A DNA stretch of 64,000 bases from Nelumbo lutea. Its lineage: Eukaryota; Streptophyta; Magnoliopsida; Proteales; Nelumbonaceae. The position numbers and the translations under genes were made by a program. The notes under the pieces were generated by a model. It was given only the letters and a program-made list of their open reading frames with translations. It was not told the DNA's origin and made no database searches. Numbering within the stretch: position 1 is the stretch's first letter; each line of letters starts with the position of its first letter. Where the stretch lies: contig JAKGHH010000002.1 of assembly GCA_022828595.1 (NCBI GenBank), forward strand, positions 109,303,254-109,367,253, read 5' to 3'. Shown here piece after piece: positions 25,206 through 34,864 of the stretch.

Positions 25206-25560
25206 TGAGTTACATGCTTGTAATCTTTATCAGTTCTTTGTATCTTGATTGAATTATTGTAGTGTAAACTGCATGTGTGTAAGGCTGTGACTGGGTGTCA
25301 GTGTCAATCTTAACACTCCCCGGGTTGTATGAATCTTTTTTCTTTTAATGAAAATTTTTATTCTGATTCTTCAAAAAAAAAGTATTTCCTTGGGAGTTTA
25401 ATGTATCTCTACTGTTCAAGATGGAAATTGGAAACATAGTGTGATTTAAATCTTTGCACTCCATTTATGATTTATGTTGCAGGGTTGACTATCAAGCCAG
25501 ACCTCTTGGAACATTAACAACCGTAAGGAACTATCTGGGCAGGGAGAAATAGACATTTAA

Positions 25561-26436
25561 AACCCTACATCAATGGAATATGAAAAAAAAAAAAAAGAGA
25601 AATGGCAATTGATTGTACCTGAACACAGTGAAGAACAACGAGTATTTAATCTCCTATAAGACAAAAATCTCAATTAGTACCTTTGAAGAGAGAAGAAATA
25701 CATGGAATGATGAAGAAAAATGGAAGGAAGAAAAGGAGAACAAAATACCTATGTTGATGCTTCTTGATCACTGGGAGCAGAGTTTCTCTCAGTCAAAAGT
25801 GGAGAATGAAGGGGGTTTCAATCAACTCCTTTTTGAATTGTTTTACCAAACGTGCGGCTCTTTGCACACGTATCAGAAAGCTGAGAAGGACCAAATAGAC
25901 CATAAGCTTCACTTGAAGCTTCTCGGATTTAGACTACTTTGGGCTTTTAAAGTCTCTTTTTATGTATCATATTCTGGTCTATTGAGATTTCATGAGCCAA
26001 ATGGGAAAAGGCCATTGTTTGAGCTAGTGGGCTTCTGAAAGCCCACTATATCTTCCGAAAAGATTTGCCAAAAAGGGCCAAAATCTTTACACAATGGGCT
26101 TGCAAAAAAACTGTTCTTCTACCTACCCTTGGATGTTTTTTCATAGTTTGGCAATTCTTGTCACAATATTTTTCCTGTTTCCTGAAAAATCTTGCAAGCA
26201 TTACATATAACAAAGGTTAGAAACAACCTGGTTGAAGATCTTATTATTACAAGCCTGTAATATTTGCCAAGAACTTTTATTTTAAAGGGATAGTTCTTCA
26301 ACCTTGGAAGGTTTATTTGCCCATTCTATATCTAACCACCCCTTTATTCAATTAACCACATTCTGATTCGAGAATTCCACCAATTTAAGACTAAGAGAAC
26401 ATCCAAACCACACACATCTTGCAAACTTGCACCTAC
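25561..26436. other. Intergenic, unassigned open frame
   Basis: Contains a 141-codon plus-strand frame (25613-26038) with no motif I recognise and no clear splice context. A poly-A run lies at 25580-25595. Probably non-coding or transposon-derived. Confidence 0.3.
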
Positions 26437-26906
26437 GGGGGTGAGAATTCGGTTTATTCGGTTAAAAACCGAACCAAATAAACCAAAATTTTAAAACCAA
26501 ACCAAAGAACCTAAAAACCGAACCAAAACCTAATTATAGAAAAACCAAAGTTTTCGGTTAAAACTGAATTTTAATAATATATACTCTATTATATATATAA
26601 CATACAATATATATTATATATTATATGTTATATCTTACATATTATATATAAAAATAGAAAGTTCAGTTAATTTGGTTAACCGAATTTCTAATTCTAAATA
26701 TATATAATATATTACATATTATACATTATACATTATATATTATATATTATATCTTACATATTATATATAAAAATAGAAAGTTCGGTTAATTTGGTTAACC
26801 GAATTTCTAATTCTAAAAACCGAATTAACCGAACCGATTTAACCAAAAACCGAAACCAAATTTTTTTGTTCAGTTTTTTTGTTTTAACTAAATAGTGCTC
26901 ACCCCC
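26437..26906. mobile_element. AT-rich MITE, hAT-like, with internal duplication
   Basis: About 470 bp with ends GGGGGTGAGAATTCGG and GTGCTCACCCCC. The inner sequence alternates GGTTAACCGAA motifs with TATATAT blocks. A segment of about 65 bp (AAAATAGAAAGTTC...CCGAATTTC) occurs twice, near 26648 and 26770. The 8-bp flanks GCACCTAC and AAACCTAT agree at 5 of 8 positions, a weak sign of a hAT-type duplication. Confidence 0.65.
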
Positions 26907-27117
26907 AAACCTATACATGGCATTTTCATTGCTTTTGAAGGGCTGTGGACAACTTTTCTCTTGAAGAAATTTGCAAATAACTGAACAAATTTGAGACCAA
27001 GAGATAAAGAGTACAAAATTCTAAACCCTCATGGTTCCTTAGAGATGGCAGTTTAACATGATCATGATGATTCAATTCAAGCCCAAGAAGTTGAAGGCTT
27101 AGGAGCTTGCTGAATGG

Positions 27118-27728
27118 CATAGTTGCCAAGGCGACAAGGCACCCTTTGAGGCTCACCTCGCCTAATCACCAAGCAGTTTTGTACTATGTATTAATACTTT
27201 TTTATTCTTTATTTTTTGACATTATAATTACAAAATAGGCACTATTAAACTAAAATATTCATTTTGTATGTTTATATACTAATTTCTTTTTATTATTTTC
27301 TTATTTGTTAGGCTTTAATCAATACAAACATTGTTAAATGCTGTATTGAACCCACAAAGACTTTAAAACCAGAACCAATAAGAACTTAAAATTTTGTTTA
27401 ATCAACACATTTTCTACTACTACTGCTTTTTCTTTTCTTCTTTTCCTATAACAAAAATAAGGGTTCAGCCCCTATATTATTTTTTTATTTTCTTTTCCTT
27501 CTTCTTTTTCTTCTCATTAATATGTTGATTTTCTATACTTTAACATGAACTCTATACTTTTCTTATAAAAATTATGAATAATTATTAAAGAAATATGATT
27601 ATGGTACCTAGGGAACTACCCTAGCATCTATGTTTTCTACATAAAAAAAAAAAAAAAATCCATTGCCTAGGCGACTAGGTGACAAGGCGACCCCCTGTCG
27701 CCTAGCCTCCTTGGCACCTAGGCAACTA
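27118..27728. mobile_element. MULE-like MITE with (C)CTAGGCG ends
   Basis: 611 bp beginning TAGTTGCCAAGGCGACAAGG and ending CTTGGCACCTAGGCAACTA, an inverted pair. The middle is AT-rich. The flanks GCTGAATGG (27109-27117) and GCTAAATGG (27729-27737) agree at 8 of 9 positions, consistent with an aged 9-bp duplication. Confidence 0.75.
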
Positions 27729-27929
27729 GCTAAATGGTCACATGAATCTTTTCCTTTCAATAATAGTCATACAAATCTTTTTCTTATGATTAACTGCAAC
27801 ATTTTATTAAGAAATCGAAGAACAAATTATATACAGAGCATGCCAAGCATCATAATAAAATGTAGGACTAACCTACCCCCAGATTTAATTACATTACACT
27901 TGTGTCCAATAGTTGAGATATGATCACCA

Positions 27930-28270
27930 CTTGCTTGGCCAAATCAAAGAACCAATGTAAAGCCTGCTTCCATTTCTGCTGGCTAAGTGCTTTACCTCCC
28001 TCATGACATGTCGATAATGCGCCAAAGTCCTTCACTATTTCCTTTCACCCACCCCACCACCAACTTGGAATCCCCTTCTACCACTACACTCTTAAATCCC
28101 AATGACCTCCCCAATCACAACCCTTGCAATGATGCTAATAATTCAGCTCTAACAGAATTCTCATGATCGATTGGCCCTGAGTGCTAGGATTTCTCATTCT
28201 TCAAAGTTCAACTTAGTTTGGTTTCTTCTTGGTGGTACCGTTGAATTTGACCTCTTCTTGCTGTAGATGT
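27930..28270 (-). pseudogene. LINE RNase H domain remnant
   Basis: The minus strand reads ENSVRAELLASLQGL, then LGFKSVVVEGDSKLVVGWV and KGNSEGLWRI. This is the RNase H-like (RVT_3) domain at the end of plant LINE ORF2. Stop codons interrupt the frame. Sequence around 27738-27930 may belong to the same element. Confidence 0.72.
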
Positions 28271-29057
28271 GTTAGCCCCCCGGTCATCTTCTCAAAATAT
28301 CATCCGTAGAGAAGGGTGCAAGCATATCCAATGTCTTGACTCAATGCACAACCTCAACCACAACATTCTTGATAATGGTCATATGAATCTTCCACTTCAA
28401 TACATACTCTCAGATTACTGAACTTTTTTTTCTGATATACCAATTTAAGGCAAACTATAGATTATTGTAATAGAAGCTTCAACAGAAATGGTCCAAGTTC
28501 AGTGAAATGATTCAAACCTAGCTAATAGTTGTCTATTGCCAAATATATTCAGAACAGCAATCTTACATGTCCAAGTTTTGTTTCTTAGTTGATTAAGAAG
28601 TTAAGGATCAACTGGAGCAATCTAATAATACTACTCACAGGGTCGCCAGACTAGTTTATTACCTTCTCTATTTTATTCATAGAAAAAATAAATATATTAA
28701 TTGAAAAAATCAGCAAATTACAAACAAGAATTTCATAAAAGGGGAAAAAAAAACCATACTGCCATAGTCCCATTGAATCAGAAACACAAATAAAAATATG
28801 CATAAAGAACAAAGCATGAAAAAGAGATACGTTAATATCATTGACAAAAGCTTACAAAGAAACAGTATATATTTATCATCAAAGATCAATCAACGATCAG
28901 ATACTATAAAAAGTAAAATCATAAACAGAAAAATTGACAATTTTATGAGAATTGAGGAAAACCACCTTTAGTTTTTGTTACACAATGGACAAAATTGTAT
29001 GCATTCCAAACAAGTTTATGTTTCTTTTTCCATCCATTGACTAAAAAAGCAGTGATA
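28271..29057. other. Downstream flank of the DnaJ gene
   Basis: AT-rich sequence without recognisable exons. It presumably contains the 3' UTR of the DnaJ gene near 29057. No clear poly(A) signal could be selected. Confidence 0.4.
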
Positions 29058-31257
29058 CTAAGGTAAACCACAGTTCTCCAATAAAAAATTTTCTCCCTCA
29101 CTGCTAAGCAAATCTGAAGGAAGTGAAGCAGGATCAAGCTCCCAACAGTCTTTTGGTAGGTCTGGGGACTCCTTACCTGAAAGCTTCCTTGCTGGAATCT
29201 GGTGCGAGAACAAATGGATATCATCTTTCTCAAGCCATCTAATGGCATGACACCCAATCTCTCGCCTCTTAAAGATTGTCTTAAACCCTTCAACCTTTTC
29301 AAGGTAGGCCATGCTCAGCCCATGCATCTCACTGTAACTTGTGAGAAATATAACAATGCTGTAATATCGCTTGTCCAAAGGCAACATGTTCCCTCCACTC
29401 CCACCAAAAACTCCATCATTATAAACTGCCCATACTGAACCCTTTTTAGGGTATATCCTGTAAATTTCCTTTGCCGCTCTTTCACACTCCACAAGATGAG
29501 AAAAGATATTCACAGAACCAATGGAATCCTTCCTGGAAACCTTGAATCTTCCACATGAGGTATGGAAATCCAATTTCCCCCAACAATTCAAAGCCCCATC
29601 TCCATTACTCTGCAGATCTAACCAACTCGTCTTTACCTCAAAAGGATTCACTGACACAACTTCATCAATCAGGCCATAATGTCGAGGCATTCCATCATCG
29701 TCATCATAAACAGCCCATACCTGACCTTTTTTAAAACTGCGCTCTGTCCTGTCCTTGTCAAAATCATAGAAATCTGAATCATCCACTGCCATTATTTCCA
29801 AATTGCTGCTCTTCAAGCACAAAGATCTACTCTTTGCTTTTGCATTGTCCTCCTTATCTTTATTTTTGGTCTTTCCCTTTGTCTTCATCTTTTCACCATG
29901 TACTTTTTGCTTTGTTCTAGTTTCAATACCACGAGTATGAGAATCCTCTGGTGTTGTACTTTCTGAAGCACCACTACTCAAAGACATGCTTCTCACCTTT
30001 GCCTTTGCTTTCTCCTTCTTGTCTCTCTCTTTTTTCTTCATGTTCTCTTCATGAACTTTCTGCTTTGTCCTAGTTTCAATATCATGAGTATGAGAATCCT
30101 CTGGTGTCATACTTTCCAAAGCACCACTCTTTAAAGACATGCTTCTCACCTTTGCCTTTGCATTCTCTTCCTTGTCTTTCTCATTTTTCTTCATGTTCTC
30201 CTCATGGACTTTCCGCTTCGATCTGGTTTGAATATCATAGGAATCAGAATCGACTTGTGTTATAATTTCCAGATCACTACCCTTTAAACCCACATCTTTT
30301 CCCTTCCCTTTTGTCCAATTCTTCTCTTTCTCCTTCTCCTCTGACTTATCCTTCTCTATCTCTTTCTCCTTCGCCTTTGTCTGCTCCTTCTCCTTCTTAT
30401 CTTTCCTCTGTGTCTTTCCCTCTAACTTCAACTTTTCTATATGGGCTTTCCGTTTCATAGCACTAAGTTCAATATCAGAGAAATCCGATTGCTCTGTTTT
30501 TAGCATTTCCAAATCTGTATTCCTTGACCCCGCAGCCCTGCCTTTCACGTTGTTATCATTCTCCTTTGACTTGTCCTTCAACTTCATCCTTTCCTCTCGG
30601 GTTTTCCTCTTAACCACCAATTGCATTTCCGCCAAAGTCATTTCGCCCCTGGTTTTTGGTTTTTTAGGACTGAGAGACTCTAGTATTTTATCACCAACAC
30701 TAATTTTCCGCTTCTCACTTCCGCGTCCCACCCTTTCAGAAGAAACCTTCCTCTCAATCTCCTTCTCTTTCTTCTGCTTCTGTGAAGAAGAAACCCTGGC
30801 ACTAGTCCTAGTCCTAACCCTACTAGCGTCGACTTCCTCATCTTCCTCCGCTTCACCAACAGGAGTAACTTCAACAGCCAAAAAGCTCTTCCTACAGCTA
30901 GGGCAAACAAGACTATGCCCAACATACCGCCTCTCGAATTGATGAAACAACCTGCAAGTGGAGCAAGCAGTCCAGAAAGTCCCAACTGTCTTCTCCGTTG
31001 CCGCTTCTTCCGTCGTCGCTGCGGCCTCCCGCAACTGTAACGCCATGCGAAGCTTAAGATCGTACTCCTTTCGCTTAACTTTGTCGGAGAGGACACGAAA
31101 GGCTTCGCCAACACGTTTGAAGGCCTCTTCCGAGGCAATGCATGAACTCTTGTCGGGATGCAAAATTAGGGCGAGCTTCTTGTACTGTTTCTTAATTGAG
31201 TTAATGTGAGAGAAAGGCTCTACCTGGAGGATCCTGTACCAGTCGACAGGGGGAGCT

Positions 31258-31296
<39 letters not shown>

Positions 31297-31532
31297 GAGG
31301 CTTTCTTGGAGGAGACGACGCGGAGAATTTGTAAAGCGGTGATCATTTCGTCGATGCCGTTGAGGTGAGGACAGAGGCGCTGGGCTCTCCTGGCGTATTT
31401 TAGCGCGGACTTGGGGTTGGAGAGCTGGTACTTCTCATCTGCTAGGGTTTTCAGTTTCAGAGCCTCTGCTTTATTGGTTTCTTCCTCTTCTTCTTCTTCT
31501 TCTTTATCTTCTTTTGTTGTTTTCCTGGCCAT
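29058..31532 (-). CDS. DnaJ (J-domain) protein with DUF3444
   Basis: An intronless gene of 824 aa. An in-frame ATG exists upstream at 31715, but I choose 31532 because the upstream 61 codons look like 5' UTR and family members begin shortly before the acidic/TPR-like N-terminus. Domains are an Asp/Glu-rich start, an N-terminal helix region (residues 21-75, KSALKYARRAQRLCP), a run of 12 Asp (80-91), a J domain (about 96-160, HPD at 126-128), a zinc ribbon with CxxC pairs at 190/193 and 210/213, and a Lys/Glu-rich middle with three repeats of about 51 aa. DUF3444 follows (about 595-800; KKGQVWAVYDDDDGMPRHY and KKGSVWAVYNDG). Class C J-proteins stimulate Hsp70 ATPase, and DUF3444 is a plant domain of unknown role. 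The charged middle suggests a nuclear location, which is inference. The frame is open throughout, so it is likely expressed. Confidence 0.93.
29890..30240 (-). repeat. Three in-frame repeats of about 51 codons in the DnaJ gene
   Basis: Units start near 30235, 30085 and 29932 on the minus strand (TRSKRKVHEENMKK, TRTKQKVHEENMKK, TRTKQKVHGEKMK) and end in MSLxSGAxESxTPEDSHT. The second and third are closest, which suggests recent unequal exchange. Confidence 0.85.
31258..31297 (-). repeat. Trinucleotide repeat coding poly-Asp
   Basis: A run of TCG on the plus strand (GAC/GAT codons on the coding strand) encodes 12 consecutive Asp just before the J domain. It is likely length-variable. Confidence 0.9.
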
Positions 31533-31775
31533 TGTTTGTTCAGCAGAGCGATAGGCAAAGAGGAGAGTGAGGGCTAAAGGAAGGAAGTGAGGACGGGAGG
31601 GAAAGACCAAAAATGTCGCACGATTGCACCACCGAGGCAATATCGACTTATCGAGGGCATTTTCGGTAGGAAAGGGAATATGAACTTGTGGGAATCGGAA
31701 ATCCATCTTAGCCATGATCTAACAAGTAACAAGGTTATGTTTTGCCGAGTTCCGGCTCCCCACAAAACCCGCCCT

Positions 31776-31856
31776 ACATACACATCCAACCGTGTATTGG
31801 AAATATCTTCCGTATTTGTGATGAAAATGTTCCAAATACACGATTGGATGTGCATG
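31776..31856. repeat. Imperfect hairpin upstream of the DnaJ gene
   Basis: Arms of about 24 bp: ACACATCCAACCGTGTATTG at 31780 and its inverse around 31830-31854, with a loop of about 28 bp. Two mismatches and one indel. It could be a small MITE or a transcribed hairpin; no evidence decides. Confidence 0.55.
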
Positions 31857-31943
31857 CAGGTGGAAAGCCCGGAGCATGTGAATTATGTTTTGCCCAGGTT
31901 GGGCCACCAACATGAAAACCCGCAAAGGCCTAAAAAGAGGATT

Positions 31944-32014
31944 CCTTCCGTAGCATAGTGGTGGTGCGATCGCTTCTTAAGCGAAAGGTCGCGAGTTCGA
32001 TCCTTGCTGGGAGC
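31944..32014 (+). tRNA. tRNA-like sequence, anticodon loop reads CTT (Lys), probably a SINE head or pseudogene
   Basis: It fits a cloverleaf with imperfections. Acceptor arms 31944-31950 and 32008-32014 pair at 6 of 7 positions including wobbles. The D arm has TAGCATAGTGGTGG (A-box like), an anticodon stem of four pairs carries the loop TTCTTAA, and the T arm is GCGAG/CTTGC with loop TTCGATC (B-box GAGTTCGATCC). Mismatches at the acceptor and anticodon stem bases favour a pseudogene or the tRNA-derived head of a SINE over a working tRNA-Lys. Confidence 0.4.
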
Positions 32015-32023
32015 TTTCATTTC

Positions 32024-32466
32024 AGAGTAAATTATAAAGACCTCAAAGACCCCTCTTACTATGACGTGAGACACGTTAGTTTATCTTTTGATAGACGAGG
32101 CTTCCATCCATGAAAAATAGATAGAGAGGTCAGGGCAACCTTGTTAGACCCGACATGGACGGATGGCGATTGCCATGCACCATTGCCTAGTCTAAACTCA
32201 TAAATGTGAAGTAATCTGAGGTAGAAGGGATTATCTCGTTTGTGTATCTTGAGGTCGGGGAAGATGAACAATGTTTTTCTTCCAATTGTTATTATAAGGG
32301 TAATATGGGGATTAAAAAATATTGCAATGGTGGATTTCAATAAAAAGCTAATGGAAGGGAGTCTTTGTCTCACGGTTATAATACAAGGGGGGTCTTTGTC
32401 GCAAACAAAGTATAGGGGGGTCCTTGTCACAGGCCACATAGTATAGGGGGCTTTTGTAATTTACCC
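32024..32466. mobile_element. Candidate TIR element, GTAAATTA ends
   Basis: About 440 bp bounded by AGTAAATTATAAAGACC and, inverted, GGCTTTTGTAATTTAC. Near the right end the motif GGGGG(T)CTTTGTC recurs three times. Ends of this kind are seen in plant MULE-type MITEs. No target duplication was found. Confidence 0.5.
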
Positions 32467-32522
32467 TATATTTTATAAGAAAGGTAAATTGTGATAAGTA
32501 CCATGTAATTTAGGATAGTATA

Positions 32523-33075
32523 TGTCGGGTCATGGCTGAGCTGGTCTTAAGAGACATGTGGCAGCTCGGTCATCCCGGCCACGTCGGCATAGCTCGGCCA
32601 ATTTTGTGATACACCTTGGCTTCGTGGCCTCGGCCAGGTTACGCTATTACTGTGTCCCCCCATCTTATCCTTTTAGCCACATCAACCACACATCATGCGG
32701 ATAAGCACAATTGCGGATAAGAGGAGAGAGGAAGACAACTCCATCGTGGAATAGGACTCTATCCCAATGACCTTGGTAGTTAACCTTTGGCTATAAAGAG
32801 GTATTCCCCGCTCAAGGTAAGGGATCCAATTTCTGAGACCCATACTGTTACTCTTCTCGGACCAACACCCTTATTGCTCGGCCCAACCGTCTACTACCTT
32901 CCATTGACTTGAGCATCGGAGTGCCTACCCAAGGACAAATCCTCGAGCCTCTGACTTTCTTTCTTGATCACAAATCTTGAATCGCGGCCTCCTCCTTCCA
33001 CCTCGGCACTGCCATGTTGGTAAGGACTATCTGACTACCTTCCTTGGTTCGTGCACTACCTCGGATCGAGTAGCA
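32523..33075 (+). repeat. 5' LTR of Tat element 1
   Basis: 553 bp, TG...CA ends, with a TATA-like CTATAAAGAGG at about 32791-32801. It aligns with the 3' LTR over its length but lacks a segment of about 45 bp present there before the TATA box (3' LTR about 42255-42300). Confidence 0.9.
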
Positions 33076-33739
33076 TCAGATTGACACTGTTTCTGGGAAA
33101 TTTCCCAAAATCTTTCCTTCTTCACCTTGTAATCAAGAAAATGATCAAGATGCCCAAGAACCAGTCCGAACGATCAACAGGTCGATCCCATCTCTAGAAT
33201 CTAGGCATCGCAACCTTCAACACCAAGAAATCCCGTAGCCTCTAGCTGCGGTTGATCCTGCGGAGTTCTGAGCAATGCAAGAGAAGGTCGACAAGATCTT
33301 TGAGATGATGCAGACGCTAGGATCTGCGACACCACCCAACCGGCCCGTCCCCCTCATGCTCCGACGCATACAAAGGACGATCCTTACCCCGAGGAGCCCA
33401 AAACGTGTCGGCCAGAAAAGAGGGGAGCGCGGTCCAACCATGAGAAGCAAGACAAGGCGAGGAAGTCCGCCTCCACGACCCATTCTCGCGAGCCCGACAA
33501 TTGCAGTAGGACGCAACAAACCACGTGGATCCCCGCCAAAGAGAGGCTCAGCAAGCGGGTGCCACCTCGCGGGGTCTCCGTCATCGAGTCCAGCTAGGTG
33601 AATGATCGTTCAACACAGCCCAAGAAGGAGAAAGCCGTGCGTACCATGGTCCCGAATAACAGGGATGCAGAATTCTAGGACATTCGACAACGTTTGGAAG
33701 AGTTGGAGCGCAGCCAAGGCTAGAGAAGCACGACACCTG

Positions 33740-34840
33740 CTATAGATCAGCCAGTTGCACCAGCCACCAAGGAATCACCATTCGCCCAAGAGATTGTGCA
33801 TGAGGTGCCTGCCACATGCACCTCAGCTCAACAAGTATGACCAGAATACTGATCCCGCTAACCACATCGAAGCGTTAAAGGCCCAACTGATGTTGCATGG
33901 ATCCTCTGAGGGCCTGATATACAAAGCCCTAGTGGCCACCCTCACAAGTCCAATCGTAACTTGGTATTCCTCTCTGTCTCCACATTTCATAGCGTCGTGG
34001 GAGTAGTTGGAAACCCAATTCCGCTCATAATTCACAGCAAACCAGAAGAACTCAAAAATCTCGGCCAGCCTTATGCAAGTACGGTAGAGGAAGACATAAT
34101 CTCTCAAAGACTACCTGGCGAGATTCAACAAAAAAGCACTACATGTTAGAAACCTAAACCAATCTGTGGATATCACCACTATTCAACACGGCCTTTGCCC
34201 CTCACCATTCAACTTCTCCATCTCCAAGAACCCTCCGCAGACCCTAACTACATTGATGAGCCATGTGCAGAAATACATCAATGCAGAAGAAGCACAAGCA
34301 CAACTGCGGGATGAAGAAGAAAGGCCCGACAAGAAGAGGAGAGACACCGAGGAGCTGAAGTCAAGAAGATCAGATCGGGACCATCGACCTATCAGAACTT
34401 CACACCATTGAATACACCCTGATCTGAAGTTCTGATGCAAATCCGTGACCGTAGCTACATCCAGTTACTCGAGAAGATGAAAACACAAGGCAACAAGAGG
34501 AACCACGACAAGTATTGTGAATTCCACAGGAACCACAGCCACGACATGGAGAACTACTTTGACCTCCGCAACCACATCGAGGACCTGATCAGGTGCGGGT
34601 ACCTCAGTAGATTCATCAACAAAAACGAGAAGCTGGCACAAGAAGAACCGTGCGCAAAGAATGCTCGATTGTTGCCTCGAGTTCCTCCTGTCGGTGTGAT
34701 CCGTGTGATATCAGGAGGGATTGCCGCAGGAGGGGAGAGTAGGTCGAAGCGCAAAAAGTACATGCGGGTGTGCGAGATCGACAACTGGGGACACAAGATG
34801 AAGCGCAAAGTCAATCACTTTCACCGAAGATGACCTTCGA
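33740..34840 (+). pseudogene. gag of Tat element 1
   Basis: In split frames it shows the retrotransposon gag core: WYSSLSPHFIASWE at about 33960, then DYLARFNKKALHVRN at 34105, FSISKNPPQTLTTLM and VQKYINAEEAQ (34210-34300). After this comes CEFHRNHSHDMENYFDLRNH with CGYLSRFI (34515-34615), the block which follows gag in plant Tat elements. Frame changes near 34010 and 34410 break it. Confidence 0.85.
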
Positions 34841-34864
34841 GGGGTTCGAACCCCACATGATGCT

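Larger units (their letters stand above)
24545..25381 (+). mobile_element. LINE 3' tail inserted in the ribophorin pseudogene
   Basis: Reads as the end of a LINE RT zinc-binding tail (IPFAIWVLWNERNRRLFENK), continues after a MITE insertion as MVENLVSDWILVHPD, and is cut again by a second MITE at 25087. It ends in a run of A at about 25371-25380. It is heavily 5'-truncated. Confidence 0.78.
23982..25560 (+). pseudogene. OST1: Ribophorin I (OST complex subunit 1) pseudogene
   Basis: Ribophorin I is an ER membrane subunit of oligosaccharyltransferase. After an acceptor at 23981 the exon reads VENMSNDVVSEVLLAFPDYK and AKNLAYLKVAANEGKG. A frameshift near 24090 leads to KIVHPEGMSPALTLYSVTLP, then FPEEITQADAQLVMFQDGAY after a small deletion. 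After another shift comes NTKLVGSDIRYGPYENHLPF, SYSPIVAHFENNQPFVVAQ and IEISHW. All are ribophorin I lumenal-domain blocks in the correct order. A LINE fragment then intervenes (about 24545-25381). After an acceptor at about 25482 a short block VDYQARP with TTVRNYLG fits the next ribophorin exon. The N-terminus, most of the C-terminal half and the transmembrane helix are missing. Kept introns show a DNA-level copy. Confidence 0.85.

Noticed and set aside
25613..26038. 141-codon plus-strand frame
   Set aside because: No motif or conserved block was seen, and it is surrounded by transposon debris.
30550..30942. Plus-strand frame opposite the DnaJ gene
   Set aside because: Shadow of the Lys/Glu-rich coding strand.
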